DNA from: Oculatella sp. LEGE 06141
Lineage (GTDB): Bacteria; Cyanobacteriota; Cyanobacteriia; Elainellales; Elainellaceae
NCBI RefSeq assembly: GCF_015207605.1
Contig: NZ_JADEWO010000014.1
Location: 62,001-126,000 of the forward strand
Direction of reading: 5' to 3'
Length of the DNA: 64,000 bases
In this document: one piece after another, positions 17,743 through 26,392 of the stretch
Numbering within the stretch: position 1 is the first letter of the stretch
Layout: each line of letters begins with the position of its first letter
Translations under genes and position numbers: made by a program
Notes under the pieces: generated by a model
What the model was told of the DNA's origin: nothing
What the model saw: the letters and a program-made list of their open reading frames with translations, nothing else
Database searches by the model: none

Positions 17743-18531
17743 TTAGTTTCCTTGAACGGGTGCAAATTCGCGTTGATTAGGAGGCTGAACCCATAACGTG
17801 CAGAATCCGGCAGTCGCTTTTCGATTAGGCAGCATCTCCAGAGTGACACCCAAGCGCTTAACCTCATTGGCGCAAACAAGCTGACCATTGCGATCGCGGC
17901 TCAACAAGTCCTGATTCCAGTTCATCAGCTTTCGAGAAAATTGACCCTCAGCACTGGTTGCCCAGTCTAAAGCCTTGGCTTGCTCTAATGTCAATTGTCG
18001 GGTTCCGGTAGGGTCGAGGGGGCGACTGGCTTGATACCAGGAAAGTCCGGCAATGCCCAAGAATCCTCCCAATCCGGCTGTAACCAGGAGCAATACCCCG
18101 GCTGCAATCAATGAGGGAACCGAGTGAATAGCCCGCTCAAACTCTGTGCGACGAATCAGGGCAGAGACGGTTTGGGCGATCGCCTTTTGGTGTCCCTTGA
18201 TCGCCACCTTTTCGTAGGTCTGGAGCCGATCGTATAACTGCGTCTGCCACTGATCAAACATTGTCTCCATCTCTTGGGGACTGTCTTCTAACAACACTTC
18301 TAGCCTGCCAGTCGCAACCAGCATCAAGAAGGCTGGATCATCCGGGTCAATTCCCGTTTGTACGACAATTTCCCATACTCTGGCTTTGAAAGCATCATCC
18401 TTACCGCGAATTGCCAGATCGAGCAGGGTCGGGTAGGGAATTCGATTTAGACCTTTGCCTCTGGCAGCCATCGATTCCAGGAATTGATCATCCAGATCTA
18501 GAGGTTCTTCTATTTGGCGGGGATTGCTCAT
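17743..18531 (-). CDS. Membrane-anchored hypothetical protein of the mobilization operon
   Basis: The 262-residue product has a soluble N-terminal region of about 125 residues, one long hydrophobic segment near residues 140-165 (SLIAAGVLLLVTAGLGGFLGIAG) and a C-terminal part of about 95 residues that should lie on the far side. I do not recognise the family with certainty; similar proteins occur beside MobD-like ATPases on cyanobacterial plasmids, as far as I recall. GGGAGG precedes the ATG by 8 nt and the upstream gene ends 14 nt away. The arrangement suggests a membrane partner for the ParA-like ATPase, for example a docking protein. Confidence 0.6.
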   Translation of the reverse strand: MSNPRQIEEPLDLDDQFLESMAARGKGLNRIPYPTLLDLAIRGKDDAFKARVWEIVVQTGIDPDDPAFLMLVATGRLEVLLEDSPQEMETMFDQWQTQLYDRLQTYEKVAIKGHQKAIAQTVSALIRRTEFERAIHSVPSLIAAGVLLLVTAGLGGFLGIAGLSWYQASRPLDPTGTRQLTLEQAKALDWATSAEGQFSRKLMNWNQDLLSRDRNGQLVCANEVKRLGVTLEMLPNRKATAGFCTLWVQPPNQREFAPVQGN

Positions 18532-18545
18532 AAGCCTTACCTCCC

Positions 18546-19373
18546 TTAGCTTGAACGTTTGCTATTGCGAGATTTGGAGCCGCTTGTTGCTGGTTCAGCC
18601 GTTTTAATGTCAGCTTCTCCGGCTTCCACTGATGGTCCATCAGTCGCAGTTGGCTTTGAAGGACTGACTTCCGACTGCGAGAGTTTCCAGATGTTTGCCT
18701 GGTCGATCGCTTGATAAGCACTTTTGAGAAACGTATGGAGCCGCTGCTTTCCTAAAACGCCCAGATCACCGCTCTCCCTGCCTGCTGAAAAAGAAATTCG
18801 CTGGGCATCCAGGTGATCCCGCTCGCGATAGCTGAACTTGGGAAAATCGAGCACGGGAACCTTTTGCTTTGCCAGAAGTTGTTGTAGTTCTTCTCTACTA
18901 TCCAGATGGGACCAGTCATCACACAGTCCCCAGTTGCGGACAAAAACATGCTGCACTTTGCCATCAAACTGCTTCAAAGATTGGATGAAAAGCTGCACAC
19001 TGTCATAGCCGCCAGTGCAGATAAACCACTTACAGATACTGACCCCATGCTGCGTTCCCATCTCCAGCACCCCGTTGCGCTCAATCCAATCGGTAACGGC
19101 TGGAAAGACCTGAGCGGGAAGATTAACAATCACTGGAGTTTTGATCGCCAGGTCAAAAATGCGATCGGCATCGTAGGCTTTGCGTTCAGCTTCACTAAAG
19201 ACGGCTCGCTCACACCCTTCAGGGTAGACTTCACCCACATCAGGATTACTGCGATCGGCTTCTACCAACACATAGGGAAGCTGGCGATCGATGCAATATT
19301 GCACCATTACGCGAGCAAACAAAGACTTACCGACACCGCCCTTTTCACCATCAATGAAATGAATGATTGCCAT
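18546..19373 (-). CDS. ParA-like ATPase, MobD type
   Basis: This 275-residue protein starts with HFIDGEKGGVGKS, the deviant Walker A of ParA/MinD ATPases with its signature lysine. The switch region reads VIVNLPAQ where classical ParA has an acidic DxP. The last 40 residues are polar and rich in Ser, Thr and Lys. The protein resembles MobD-type mobilization ATPases more than classical ParA; a clear ParA is present at 35373. AGGAGAG precedes the ATG. It stands between the actin-like partner gene and two envelope proteins, so it could position the transfer machinery or the plasmid at the membrane. Confidence 0.75.
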   Translation of the reverse strand: MAIIHFIDGEKGGVGKSLFARVMVQYCIDRQLPYVLVEADRSNPDVGEVYPEGCERAVFSEAERKAYDADRIFDLAIKTPVIVNLPAQVFPAVTDWIERNGVLEMGTQHGVSICKWFICTGGYDSVQLFIQSLKQFDGKVQHVFVRNWGLCDDWSHLDSREELQQLLAKQKVPVLDFPKFSYRERDHLDAQRISFSAGRESGDLGVLGKQRLHTFLKSAYQAIDQANIWKLSQSEVSPSKPTATDGPSVEAGEADIKTAEPATSGSKSRNSKRSS

Positions 19374-19382
19374 TGCACTCTC

Positions 19383-19769
19383 CTATTGCCACATTGTTCG
19401 GGTTGCTCGATCAGCAGTCTTGATGCTGCCATTTTGGCGATCGCCATTGGTATATTCGATTGTTGAGGATTCAGCAGATGGAATCGGCAGTTGCAAACAT
19501 TCCCGGATATAGTCTGCCTGACGTTCCAAAGCGCGACAGCAGCTCAATCCCAGTTGGCGTAGTTCTTCTTGGCTCAACAGACCTTCTGCCTGACGAGCGG
19601 CTACCATCCAAAAAGCTCTGGCGGACTCTAACATCAACTCTTTGCCCTGCCTCACGCCATCACCTCTCTTCAAAAATGCTGTCAGTACACCGTCTGGAGT
19701 GTCGGTGTATGGCGAATAGCGAAAGCTGAAATCTTCGCGTTTGCGGGAGGTCTGAGTAATTTCGTTCAT
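19383..19769 (-). CDS. Small hypothetical protein, actin-like operon
   Basis: This is a 128-residue protein with no hydrophobic segment. Its middle is helical and Ala/Leu/Gln-rich (ARAFWMVAARQAEGLL), with two adjacent cysteines (LSCCRALE). GGAGG stands 4 nt upstream of the ATG, and the start overlaps the stop of the ParM-like gene by 4 nt. That coupling mirrors parMR operons, where a small DNA-binding adaptor (ParR) follows the actin-like ParM. A ParR-type role is possible, but no ribbon-helix-helix signature is evident. Confidence 0.6.
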   Translation of the reverse strand: MNEITQTSRKREDFSFRYSPYTDTPDGVLTAFLKRGDGVRQGKELMLESARAFWMVAARQAEGLLSQEELRQLGLSCCRALERQADYIRECLQLPIPSAESSTIEYTNGDRQNGSIKTADRATRTMWQ

Positions 19770-20896
19770 GCGACCTCCGCCAACTGCTCAACAAAGTCGC
19801 AGTACATGCCAAAAACGTCAATCAGACGAAAGGATAGTGCCTCAGCATCTGGACGGTTCGAGCGATAATCCAGTCCTACCAGGTCTTGTAATCGTCGCTG
19901 AAGGTCAGTACCCCAATAAGTCGAGGTTCGACTGAAATAGTTCTCCAATTCATCATGGAGATAAAGAGCAGCTCCACCAGAAATAATCACCTCTGTGACA
20001 TTCGGCAACATAGTGTCAAGCCAATCTTGCAAGCATGACCAGTACTCCTCTCTGGCAGTCAAAATAGCAGTGACAATTTGTTCGCGTTCTAGTTTTTGCT
20101 CTGTAGGCGATCGCGTCTTTACCAGATGTTGAAGTTGTGGATTATCAGGGGCGATCTGATTGCCAATACTATAGATTGCGCTCGTTAACGAATCAGCACT
20201 TTGACCAGAGGTACGGTTTAATACCTTATCTACCAGTTGATGAAAGCCCAAATCGGTGGTGTTACCGATCGCCAGCTTGCCCCGTTCAAAAAGCAATAGG
20301 CTGGTATTCCGATGCCCAAACATCAGCACAGCCAGTGTTTGTTGCTGGAACCACTCTGCCCCATTCTGCATGACCTGTGCCATTGCCAAGCCACCTCCCT
20401 CTGGGCGACACTCAAAGGCTGCTAACTTGACCTGAAGGCGTTCACCGCGAAAGCTGTAGTTTTTGAGCTGTTGTTTCAGGAGTTGCTGAAAGCGTTGAGC
20501 ATTCTGGTATTCGCCGTAGGGTAACAGAGCAGAAATGGCAATAGAGAACTTACGAGGTAGATCCATGTGCTGGACGATTGCTCCTACGGCTGCCAGCACT
20601 TTATATAACGCCCGTTCGTATTTCACCTCATTCATCCGCACGGCTGCCAAAAACTGACGCGCTAAATAACCAACCACCTGACACTGCTGACTATCAACAC
20701 ATTGCAGCCAAACATCATCTTCAGGTCGAGTGATACCAAGACTTCCTCTGGTTCTTAAGTGGGCATCAATTGAACTCAAGCTGAGTTCAATCACTTCAGG
20801 CTCCATGAGCAGCAGTCGAGGTCTGCCATCCGCTAAGTTATAGATCACTTTACTGAGTGAGGAGCCTGGATCGAAAGTCAACGTGAGGTCAGACAT
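19766..20896 (-). CDS. Actin-like ParM/StbA-type ATPase
   Basis: This is a 376-residue protein of the actin/Hsp70 fold. The N-terminal LTFDPGSSLSKVIY is the first phosphate loop (DxGSS type), AVLMFGHRNTSLLLFE the second, and TEVIISGGAALYL the adenosine motif. Plasmid actin-like proteins form filaments that push plasmid copies apart. ATG 20896 directly follows an in-frame GTG at 20899; either could start the protein. A leftward terminator-like hairpin lies 76 nt upstream (20972-21010). Followed by a coupled small gene and a MobD-like ATPase, it suggests a second segregation system besides parAB at 34-36 kb. Confidence 0.75.
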   Translation of the reverse strand: MSDLTLTFDPGSSLSKVIYNLADGRPRLLLMEPEVIELSLSSIDAHLRTRGSLGITRPEDDVWLQCVDSQQCQVVGYLARQFLAAVRMNEVKYERALYKVLAAVGAIVQHMDLPRKFSIAISALLPYGEYQNAQRFQQLLKQQLKNYSFRGERLQVKLAAFECRPEGGGLAMAQVMQNGAEWFQQQTLAVLMFGHRNTSLLLFERGKLAIGNTTDLGFHQLVDKVLNRTSGQSADSLTSAIYSIGNQIAPDNPQLQHLVKTRSPTEQKLEREQIVTAILTAREEYWSCLQDWLDTMLPNVTEVIISGGAALYLHDELENYFSRTSTYWGTDLQRRLQDLVGLDYRSNRPDAEALSFRLIDVFGMYCDFVEQLAEVA

Positions 20897-20971
20897 CACG
20901 GGTTGATCAGTAATGGTTAACGTTCCCTCAACTTAGCGAGCACTGATTGAATACTCATCATCCATGTGGAT

Positions 20972-21010
20972 AAAAAAGAGAACCCCGGCTTTCCTCTCCC
21001 GAAGGGGTTC
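20972..21010 (-). terminator. Leftward Rho-independent terminator or attenuator
   Basis: Read on the minus strand, GAACCCC and GGGGTTC form a 7-bp stem with a 17-nt loop, followed after two bases by six Ts. No protein gene reads into it from the right, and the ParM-like gene starts 76 nt downstream of it. It therefore ends either a small leftward RNA from 21.0-21.4 kb or the leader of the ParM transcript (attenuation). Confidence 0.6.
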
Positions 21011-21251
21011 ACAATTTGCCACAGTTTCCCTCAATGGTTCGTCTCCATCCTCATTTGACCACCCGATTAAGGCGCTGAATTCCTAATAAGCTGGACTTAT
21101 TGACACTCAATAACCTCAAATGTCCACAGCTTTATCGCAGCATTCCACCCATGAACCACATTCTTACAGCAGACTACAGTACCCGTTCAAAACCCAGGAT
21201 GCAGAGCAAGCCATGTTGTAATGTATATTCATCTACTGGAATAAAAATAAT

Positions 21252-21268
21252 GGTGTTATTGTAACACC
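21252..21268. promoter_or_regulatory. Palindrome upstream of the mobilization operon
   Basis: GGTGTTA and TAACACC are perfect 7-bp arms around TTG. The site is 134 nt ahead of the MobC-like gene. It may be an operator bound by the small ribbon-helix-helix-type protein or a part of oriT; no direct proof is visible. Confidence 0.5.
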
Positions 21269-21401
21269 CGTGAGTTTTGTTTGTTGTAAAAGGCTATTGC
21301 CCGATGCAGAAATCAAAAAGATAGCCGACTGGTAGATCACAAGTCAACGAAGGAACAGCAAAGCTAGAGAAGAATCTTCACCGTCTTCCTGATTGGCTGG
21401 C

Positions 21402-21788
21402 ATGTCCTCGCAGAAACGTCCCATCAAGTTCCATATCTCCCTCAACGCTGAGGAGAAAGAGCAGGTGCGCTGTATGGCGACAGAGCACAACCTGACGATG
21501 GCAGAGTTGTTTCGTGCCAAGACGTTGAAAAATCAGCTCCCCCGGCGTGTAACTCGAATTGCGGGTCTGACCTACTGGGAACTCACCAAAATTAGTGACA
21601 GCCTGAACCAAATTGCTAAGGCGATACTTGCTAACGCAAAGGCTAGCGCCAATACCACTGCGCCACTTCAAGCAACTCCGATCGTGGTCGATCAGGAGTT
21701 GTTGAATCAAACCAGAAGTCTCTTGAGCCAAATACGGCGAGAACTTACTGACCTGGAATTCATGACAGAGATTGAAGAGGAATCGTGA
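21402..21788 (+). CDS. MobC-like relaxosome accessory protein
   Basis: This 128-residue protein has the layout of MobC-type plasmid proteins: an N-terminal KFHISLNAEEKEQVRCMA segment as in ribbon-helix-helix DNA binders, followed by LTMAELFRAKTL and a helical Ala-rich remainder. Such proteins bind oriT and help the relaxase nick it. The ATG at 21402 was chosen over an in-frame TTG at 21393; neither has a good ribosome-binding site. The relaxase gene starts within the last 4 nt of this one (GTGA overlap), the standard mobC-mobA arrangement. Confidence in the family is moderate to high because of context. Confidence 0.7.
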   Translation: MSSQKRPIKFHISLNAEEKEQVRCMATEHNLTMAELFRAKTLKNQLPRRVTRIAGLTYWELTKISDSLNQIAKAILANAKASANTTAPLQATPIVVDQELLNQTRSLLSQIRRELTDLEFMTEIEEES

Positions 21789-22723
21789 TCGGCAAACAAA
21801 TCAAAGGTCGGAGCTTCAGCAAATTGCTCAATTATCTGTTTGGCAAAGATGGAGCCAGTTTAATCGGTAGCAATATGGAGGAAACAACCCCGCGTGGTTT
21901 AGCAGCAGAGTTCCGGTTTTGCCAACAGTTAAACCCCAGGGTAAGTCGATCGGTCTACCACGCCTCCCTGAGTTTGCCCTATACCGAGCATCTGGAGGAT
22001 GACACCTGGCACGATATTGCCCAGAAATATCTTCAGGCAATGGGCTTTGACATGAATCAGTATGTAGTTGTGCAGCATAGCGATCGCGCCCATGATCATG
22101 CTCACATTGTCGCCAGTCGGGTTCGGCTGGATGGAACAACCGTTTCCGATAGCTGGGATTATCGCCGGAGTGAAGTTGCTATCCGCCAGTTGGAACAGGA
22201 TTATGGGTTGCAATCGCTCCACTCCCGCCAGGAAAAAACCAGCCGTAGCCCTACTACTGGAGAACAGCGATTACTGGAGCGGACTGGTGAGGCAAGTATT
22301 CGAGTGCAGCTTCAGCGATCGCTTGATCAAGCTACTCAATCTCCTATCACTATGCCTCAGCTAATTGAGCAGTTACAGCAAAACGGCATCACTGTTCGGA
22401 TTCGCGATCGTCAAACTGGTGAAATAAAAGGTATCAGCTACGAATTAAATGATATTGCTTTCAGTGGCACTCATCTGGGCAAAGCCTATACCTTCAAAGG
22501 CTTGCAGAGATACCGAGGAGTGAACTATGACTCACATCGAGATGCGGAATTAATTAAAAAACTAGTAGAACAACCTGTTAATTCATCAACTACAGGTGAA
22601 ATCAATGCAGACTCGTTAATGCAGGTATCGAATATCAAAGAGAACCAACGAGATGATAATGCAGCGAAACATCACCAAAAATCCAAATTACCAAAACAAC
22701 GACAACGAGAGTTGGAACTTTGA
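21785..22723 (+). CDS. Relaxase (MobA/VirD2-type)
   Basis: This 312-residue relaxase would nick the plasmid at oriT and lead the strand into a recipient. The three-histidine metal site is visible as HSDRAHDHAHIV near residue 98, and the N-terminal motif with a candidate catalytic Tyr is LLNYLFGKDGA near residue 20. The upstream part (RSVYHASLSLPYTE) also fits the Relaxase domain. The C-terminal 130 residues include a linker rich in charged residues and are short, so no helicase or primase is fused. The start is GTG, overlapping the MobC-like gene. A primase-polymerase gene follows after 54 nt and may prime complementary-strand synthesis. Confidence 0.85.
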   Translation: MIGKQIKGRSFSKLLNYLFGKDGASLIGSNMEETTPRGLAAEFRFCQQLNPRVSRSVYHASLSLPYTEHLEDDTWHDIAQKYLQAMGFDMNQYVVVQHSDRAHDHAHIVASRVRLDGTTVSDSWDYRRSEVAIRQLEQDYGLQSLHSRQEKTSRSPTTGEQRLLERTGEASIRVQLQRSLDQATQSPITMPQLIEQLQQNGITVRIRDRQTGEIKGISYELNDIAFSGTHLGKAYTFKGLQRYRGVNYDSHRDAELIKKLVEQPVNSSTTGEINADSLMQVSNIKENQRDDNAAKHHQKSKLPKQRQRELEL

Positions 22724-22777
22724 TAGTCAGGGCAGCTAACGCCACTCAGGAGTAACAATGCTCTTGGCTTAACTGCG

Positions 22778-24109
22778 ATGAATGTCAATCTGCGACAAAT
22801 GACAATTCAATTTCTCAGGCACATTGGCTTTGTGTCGGGTGCTAAAATTTGGTTACGAATTTCCTGGGATCTGCCTGTAGAAATTATTCCTGACAACTGG
22901 AACTGCTACTGGAAGAACAATCAACTGATCTACAGTCATTACATTTTTTGTGGCAGCATCACTCCCCAGGGCTTTACCCTTTACTGCTGCACTCAGGGTG
23001 GGCGCGATCGCCAGGGTAATACCTGCTGGCAGCTCACTCCCAAACGTTATGCAGATGGATGGGCACTTGCATTCAAGTTTTCCTATTTGGGTGCAAGCGT
23101 TAGTTTCTATCCCAACCAGCCTGATAAAGGGATTAGCAACAGCCATGTCAGGCAATGCCAGTGCCTGTTCTATGAAATTGATGATTTACCTCTGGCGAGC
23201 CAATACACTGTATTGGAAGAATTTAAGCACGCAACGGGATTGGAACCAGCAGCAGTTGCGTATACCGGGGGAAAATCCCTGCATGTATACTTTAAATGCA
23301 CCATTGGGCTATCTCCAGAAAACTGGATCTGCCTGAATCGAAAGCTAGCGATCTTTCAAAATACTGACCCAGCAATCTGTAATTTGGCGCGTTCTATGCG
23401 GCTTCCAGGCATGGTTTGCAGGGAAGTAATAGATGGAGAGTTGAGCGGTGCTAGAGCAATCACATTGGAGGATTATTCCACGTTCCGATACGATCCTGAA
23501 ATTCTGGAAGCTGCTCTGGATTCTACCGGGTTGTTTCCTTACGGATTATCGGATCAGCGATGGCGGAAGTGGGTACAACTGGTTCATCTGGCAAAAATGA
23601 ATCATTTTGTTGACCCACACTCCGCATTGACTCAACCACCTGTTCCAGGGTCTCGCTCAACAGTGCTAAAGCATTGGAGAGTTAGAACCAGCCCTGCAAA
23701 AAGAGACAAGCACTTGTCTCTCAAACAACACCGCGTTAGCGGGATATCAATTCCGCTAACTATTTGCCTGACAAAGAGCGATCGCGCCCTCCTAAAGTAC
23801 GGTGAGTTGAAAGGTAACCGTAACAACGCAGGCTACAAGCTGGCTCGGAACCTATTGGGAACCGCTGATCTGCTAACCCGACACCGGATCGTTTACCATC
23901 CAGATCCCCATCAACTCTTTGAGCGATACTGCTATCTCTGCACGCCTCCCCTGAATGATACTGAAGCCAATACCATCTGGCAAAGCGCTAGCAAAACTCC
24001 TGCCTTCGCCAGTCGTACCCTCGACTCCATTCTGACGAGTGTAAGTCAATGGCACTCTCACAAGCGTAGGAGCCGACGTACTCAGACCGGAAAGGTTAGC
24101 GCTCGTTAG
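22778..24109 (+). CDS. Primase-polymerase (AEP-type) with PriCT-like C-terminus
   Basis: This 443-residue protein shows archaeo-eukaryotic primase features: FYEIDDLPL near residue 132 (acidic catalytic motif) and YTGGKSLHVYF near 163 (the GGKS-H motif). The last 120 residues (LKYGELKGNRNNAGYKLARNLLG, then FERYCYLCTPPL) resemble the PriCT region that often follows such domains. The N-terminal 100 residues are unusual. No helicase is attached. Its place after the relaxase suggests priming during transfer or plasmid replication initiation. TTAGGGAA-type elements and 13-bp direct repeats follow the stop, and these could be its binding region. The AEP call is by motif and fairly sure. Confidence 0.75.
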   Translation: MNVNLRQMTIQFLRHIGFVSGAKIWLRISWDLPVEIIPDNWNCYWKNNQLIYSHYIFCGSITPQGFTLYCCTQGGRDRQGNTCWQLTPKRYADGWALAFKFSYLGASVSFYPNQPDKGISNSHVRQCQCLFYEIDDLPLASQYTVLEEFKHATGLEPAAVAYTGGKSLHVYFKCTIGLSPENWICLNRKLAIFQNTDPAICNLARSMRLPGMVCREVIDGELSGARAITLEDYSTFRYDPEILEAALDSTGLFPYGLSDQRWRKWVQLVHLAKMNHFVDPHSALTQPPVPGSRSTVLKHWRVRTSPAKRDKHLSLKQHRVSGISIPLTICLTKSDRALLKYGELKGNRNNAGYKLARNLLGTADLLTRHRIVYHPDPHQLFERYCYLCTPPLNDTEANTIWQSASKTPAFASRTLDSILTSVSQWHSHKRRSRRTQTGKVSAR

Positions 24110-24118
24110 CGTCCTCCA

Positions 24119-24246
24119 GTAGTGTTTGACTCCTGAAGGGCAAAGAACTGCAAGGAATATCAAAACACTGCTCCTTCTAGTTAAACATCGTAGTGTTTGA
24201 CTTAGGGAATAAACTCTACCAAAAATCAAGAGTTTTGTTCCCTAAG
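24119..24246. repeat. Direct and inverted repeats behind the primase gene
   Basis: GTAGTGTTTGACT occurs at 24119-24131 and 24190-24202. The second copy runs into CTTAGGGAATAAA, which faces TTCCCTAAG at 24238-24246. The latter pair repeats the elements found at 6.66-6.78 kb. Repeats of this kind next to a primase can be an origin region or operators; the role is inferred. Confidence 0.5.
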
Positions 24247-24299
24247 TTAACCTCAGAGCTATCGCTCCAACGCTTCCAGACGTTTAATCTCTAAGCGAT

Positions 24300-24740
24300 A
24301 TGGAGCACTATCTTAACTTCAACCTGGTTGGTGAACCCCAACGCTTTCATGTGAGCCTTCCCTGGAGCAATCTCCATACCATCAATTTCAATGCTGTTGA
24401 CGCGCATCTGAAAAGTGTGGTGCCAGAAGCAATGTACGATCGCACGCGCAAACTTAAACCCAGCGAGTATACCCCTGAACTCGAAAGTATCGACTTTCAT
24501 CATTGGCTCCGACAAGCGCAAACCAATAGAGACACTGCCATGAACCCGTATCAACAAGAACTCACCAAGTTAGTTGGTGGTCAGGTTCATCATGCTGGAT
24601 TAACTCAGGACGGCTACCCTTACCTGATTGTGAAGCAACCAGCTTCAGAGACGTTCTTTTATGTAATCGCCCAGGCAAATCCAGAGGGCACAAGTATTGG
24701 GTTCCTGCATATTACCGAGCGAACAGGGAACATCACCTGA
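24300..24740 (+). CDS. Hypothetical protein
   Basis: This 146-residue soluble protein is of no family I recognise. It has a two-part look: an N-terminal region with HYLNFNLVGEPQRFHVSLPW and a C-terminal beta-rich piece (VGGQVHHAGLTQDGYPYLIV, TEPxxG-like turns). No metal site or catalytic pattern stands out. It is the first gene after the repeat region and ends before a terminator-like hairpin at 24767-24798, so it may be its own transcript. The position between primase and the modification-like genes gives no firm clue. Confidence 0.55.
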   Translation: MEHYLNFNLVGEPQRFHVSLPWSNLHTINFNAVDAHLKSVVPEAMYDRTRKLKPSEYTPELESIDFHHWLRQAQTNRDTAMNPYQQELTKLVGGQVHHAGLTQDGYPYLIVKQPASETFFYVIAQANPEGTSIGFLHITERTGNIT

Positions 24741-24766
24741 GAATATCAAAATCCTTTCCTGCGAAC

Positions 24767-24798
24767 TCCTTCAAGCACTAAACTGGAGGATTTTTTTA
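24767..24798 (+). terminator. Probable Rho-independent terminator
   Basis: TCCTTCA and TGGAGGA form a 7-bp stem (one G-T pair) with a 10-nt loop, followed by TTTTTTTATTT. It lies 27 nt after the stop of the gene at 24300. The GGAGGA in its right arm is too far (18 nt) from the next ATG to be that gene's ribosome-binding site. Confidence 0.6.
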
Positions 24799-24808
24799 TT
24801 TCTACGCT

Positions 24809-25984
24809 ATGACTCCTCAATTGCATCTCCTCAATTGGGGGATGGGAATTGAGAGCACAGCAATCCTGGTGCGTTGGCTGCTGGAGCCTCAATCCCGTCC
24901 CTTCGATAGCTTCCAAAATCTGATCGTGCTGACCGCGCAAACTGGCGATGAGATGGATGAAACCAAATACCTTTGTGAAACTCATCTCTTTTCACTAATG
25001 CGGGCGCATCAAGTTCGATTGGTGCAAGTTGCCAAAACCTCTGCCAGTAAACTGGATGGCTACATCATTCTCAGTGACACTCAGCAGCCCTACGAACTGC
25101 ACACCGAAGGATACTTTCCCCTCAGCCGTGATCTGCTTCAGTCTGGAACTGTCCCTCGATTAGGGCGACCTCACATCTGTGCTCAACGCTGGAAAGGGGA
25201 AGTGCTTGATGCTTGGATCTTAGATCACATTACAGAAGCCTTTGGTCCCTATTTGGGTTACAACGCGGATGAAACAAAACGGGCAGGTAAAGCCGATGGC
25301 TACACCTGTCAGGGGCACCCGTTTCTCTACCCGCTCATCGCGTGGGGATGGACACGGGATGATTGCATTGAATATCTCTATCGTACTCTGGGAGTTCTAT
25401 GGAGGAAATCTGCCTGTAGCTACTGCCCGTTCCAGCAAAAAAAAGCTGCGATCGCTCGCTATAATCGTGACCCGAAAGCCGCAGGGTTCACACTGCTGGT
25501 GGAGCTAAACGCTCTGGCATTTAATCCTCGAATGCATCTATTTTCATCAGGCACTGCTTACGATCTGATGGTGAAAAGCAGTAACCAGGCTGCCCTTGAT
25601 GAATTGGAGCAGCTATTACGCCAGTTACAGTGGGCAATCTATCACGTTCAACGCACTTACAAGCAATTAACTGGGAAAAACGGCAAGCCCTACGTCAATT
25701 CCGATCGCAAAGTGGTTCTGGTAGACGAAGGCAACAAAGCTCAGATCGAGTCCAAGTTAGAGACAATTTGCCATCGGCATCATGCCTCAATAGAAGATCT
25801 GCACGGCAAACGGTGCTATCTCCACCGACGACAAGAAGGCATTTATCCGGCTTTCGAGGAGTTTTACGTTGTTGCTCCCAAGCTAGCGAAAAACAAATGC
25901 CGTAACCTGAAAGCCTTTGAGCAAAATTGGCGAGAACTGACAGGACCCGCTAAACCTGTTCAGTTGACTCTCTTTGTTCCCTAA
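24809..25984 (+). CDS. PP-loop (PAPS reductase-like / alpha-hydrolase) family protein
   Basis: This 391-residue protein of the adenine nucleotide alpha-hydrolase fold has WGMGIESTAILVRW at residues 9-22 as its pyrophosphate loop. HICAQRWKGEVL near residue 125 resembles the C-x-x-x-[FW]-K motif of PAPS-reductase relatives, and KSACSYCPFQ near 202 is a probable zinc or iron-sulphur site. Relatives include sulfur-transfer enzymes, DndC and QueC. The C-terminus ends QLTLFVP, a sliding-clamp-type motif. It is followed by a small gene and a TGT-like gene, a pairing that suggests base or nucleotide modification; the actual substrate is not visible. Confidence 0.7.
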   Translation: MTPQLHLLNWGMGIESTAILVRWLLEPQSRPFDSFQNLIVLTAQTGDEMDETKYLCETHLFSLMRAHQVRLVQVAKTSASKLDGYIILSDTQQPYELHTEGYFPLSRDLLQSGTVPRLGRPHICAQRWKGEVLDAWILDHITEAFGPYLGYNADETKRAGKADGYTCQGHPFLYPLIAWGWTRDDCIEYLYRTLGVLWRKSACSYCPFQQKKAAIARYNRDPKAAGFTLLVELNALAFNPRMHLFSSGTAYDLMVKSSNQAALDELEQLLRQLQWAIYHVQRTYKQLTGKNGKPYVNSDRKVVLVDEGNKAQIESKLETICHRHHASIEDLHGKRCYLHRRQEGIYPAFEEFYVVAPKLAKNKCRNLKAFEQNWRELTGPAKPVQLTLFVP

Positions 25985-26104
25985 CCTAAGCCCAGACAAG
26001 ATGGCTGCGATCGCGATAGAGCTTCCGCTCCAGGCAATATAGGCGGGCTGCCAGCTTTAAGCAGGTCTATATGCTCTCGCCTGTTCACCAACATGGAGCG
26101 GTCT

Positions 26105-26389
26105 ATGTCTGAATCACTCAACTCAAATCCTCCAACTTTCGTAGTGGTTAAGGTCGATGAACCTTTACCGTGGCCAGAACAGGAGACTTTCTATCCCATC
26201 TTGCCAACAGAAGAACCCCACACCTACGGTACGCTTCAGCGTGCAGTGGAGCTGGTTGCCTCGTTGATTGAAGACTTTGGTTACACCACCCAAAATACTC
26301 GGATTTATCGACTCGTACCTGTTGCTGATGAAGACACGTTGCCACTCATCCAAAACGCTCTGACGACTCTACAACAAGACGGTGAGTAG
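26105..26389 (+). CDS. Small hypothetical protein
   Basis: This 94-residue acidic soluble protein is probably one alpha/beta domain (TFVVVKVDEPLPWP, QRAVELVASLIEDFGY, RIYRLVPV). The ATG at 26105 has GGAG 7 nt upstream; an upstream in-frame ATG at 26093 contains that site inside its own codons and is less likely. It sits 120 nt behind the PP-loop gene and 3 nt ahead of the TGT-like gene, so it is probably part of the same unit. No function can be named. Confidence 0.6.
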   Translation: MSESLNSNPPTFVVVKVDEPLPWPEQETFYPILPTEEPHTYGTLQRAVELVASLIEDFGYTTQNTRIYRLVPVADEDTLPLIQNALTTLQQDGE

Positions 26390-26392
26390 CTC

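Larger units (their letters stand above)
20897..21401. other. Divergent intergenic region, probable control and oriT region
   Basis: This 505-nt stretch separates the leftward ParM-like operon from the rightward mobC-relaxase-primase operon. It holds a leftward terminator-like hairpin (20972-21010) and a perfect spaced palindrome (21252-21268). No open frame is convincing. Relaxase operons usually carry their transfer origin just upstream, so an oriT is expected here; I could not identify the nick site. Confidence 0.5.
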
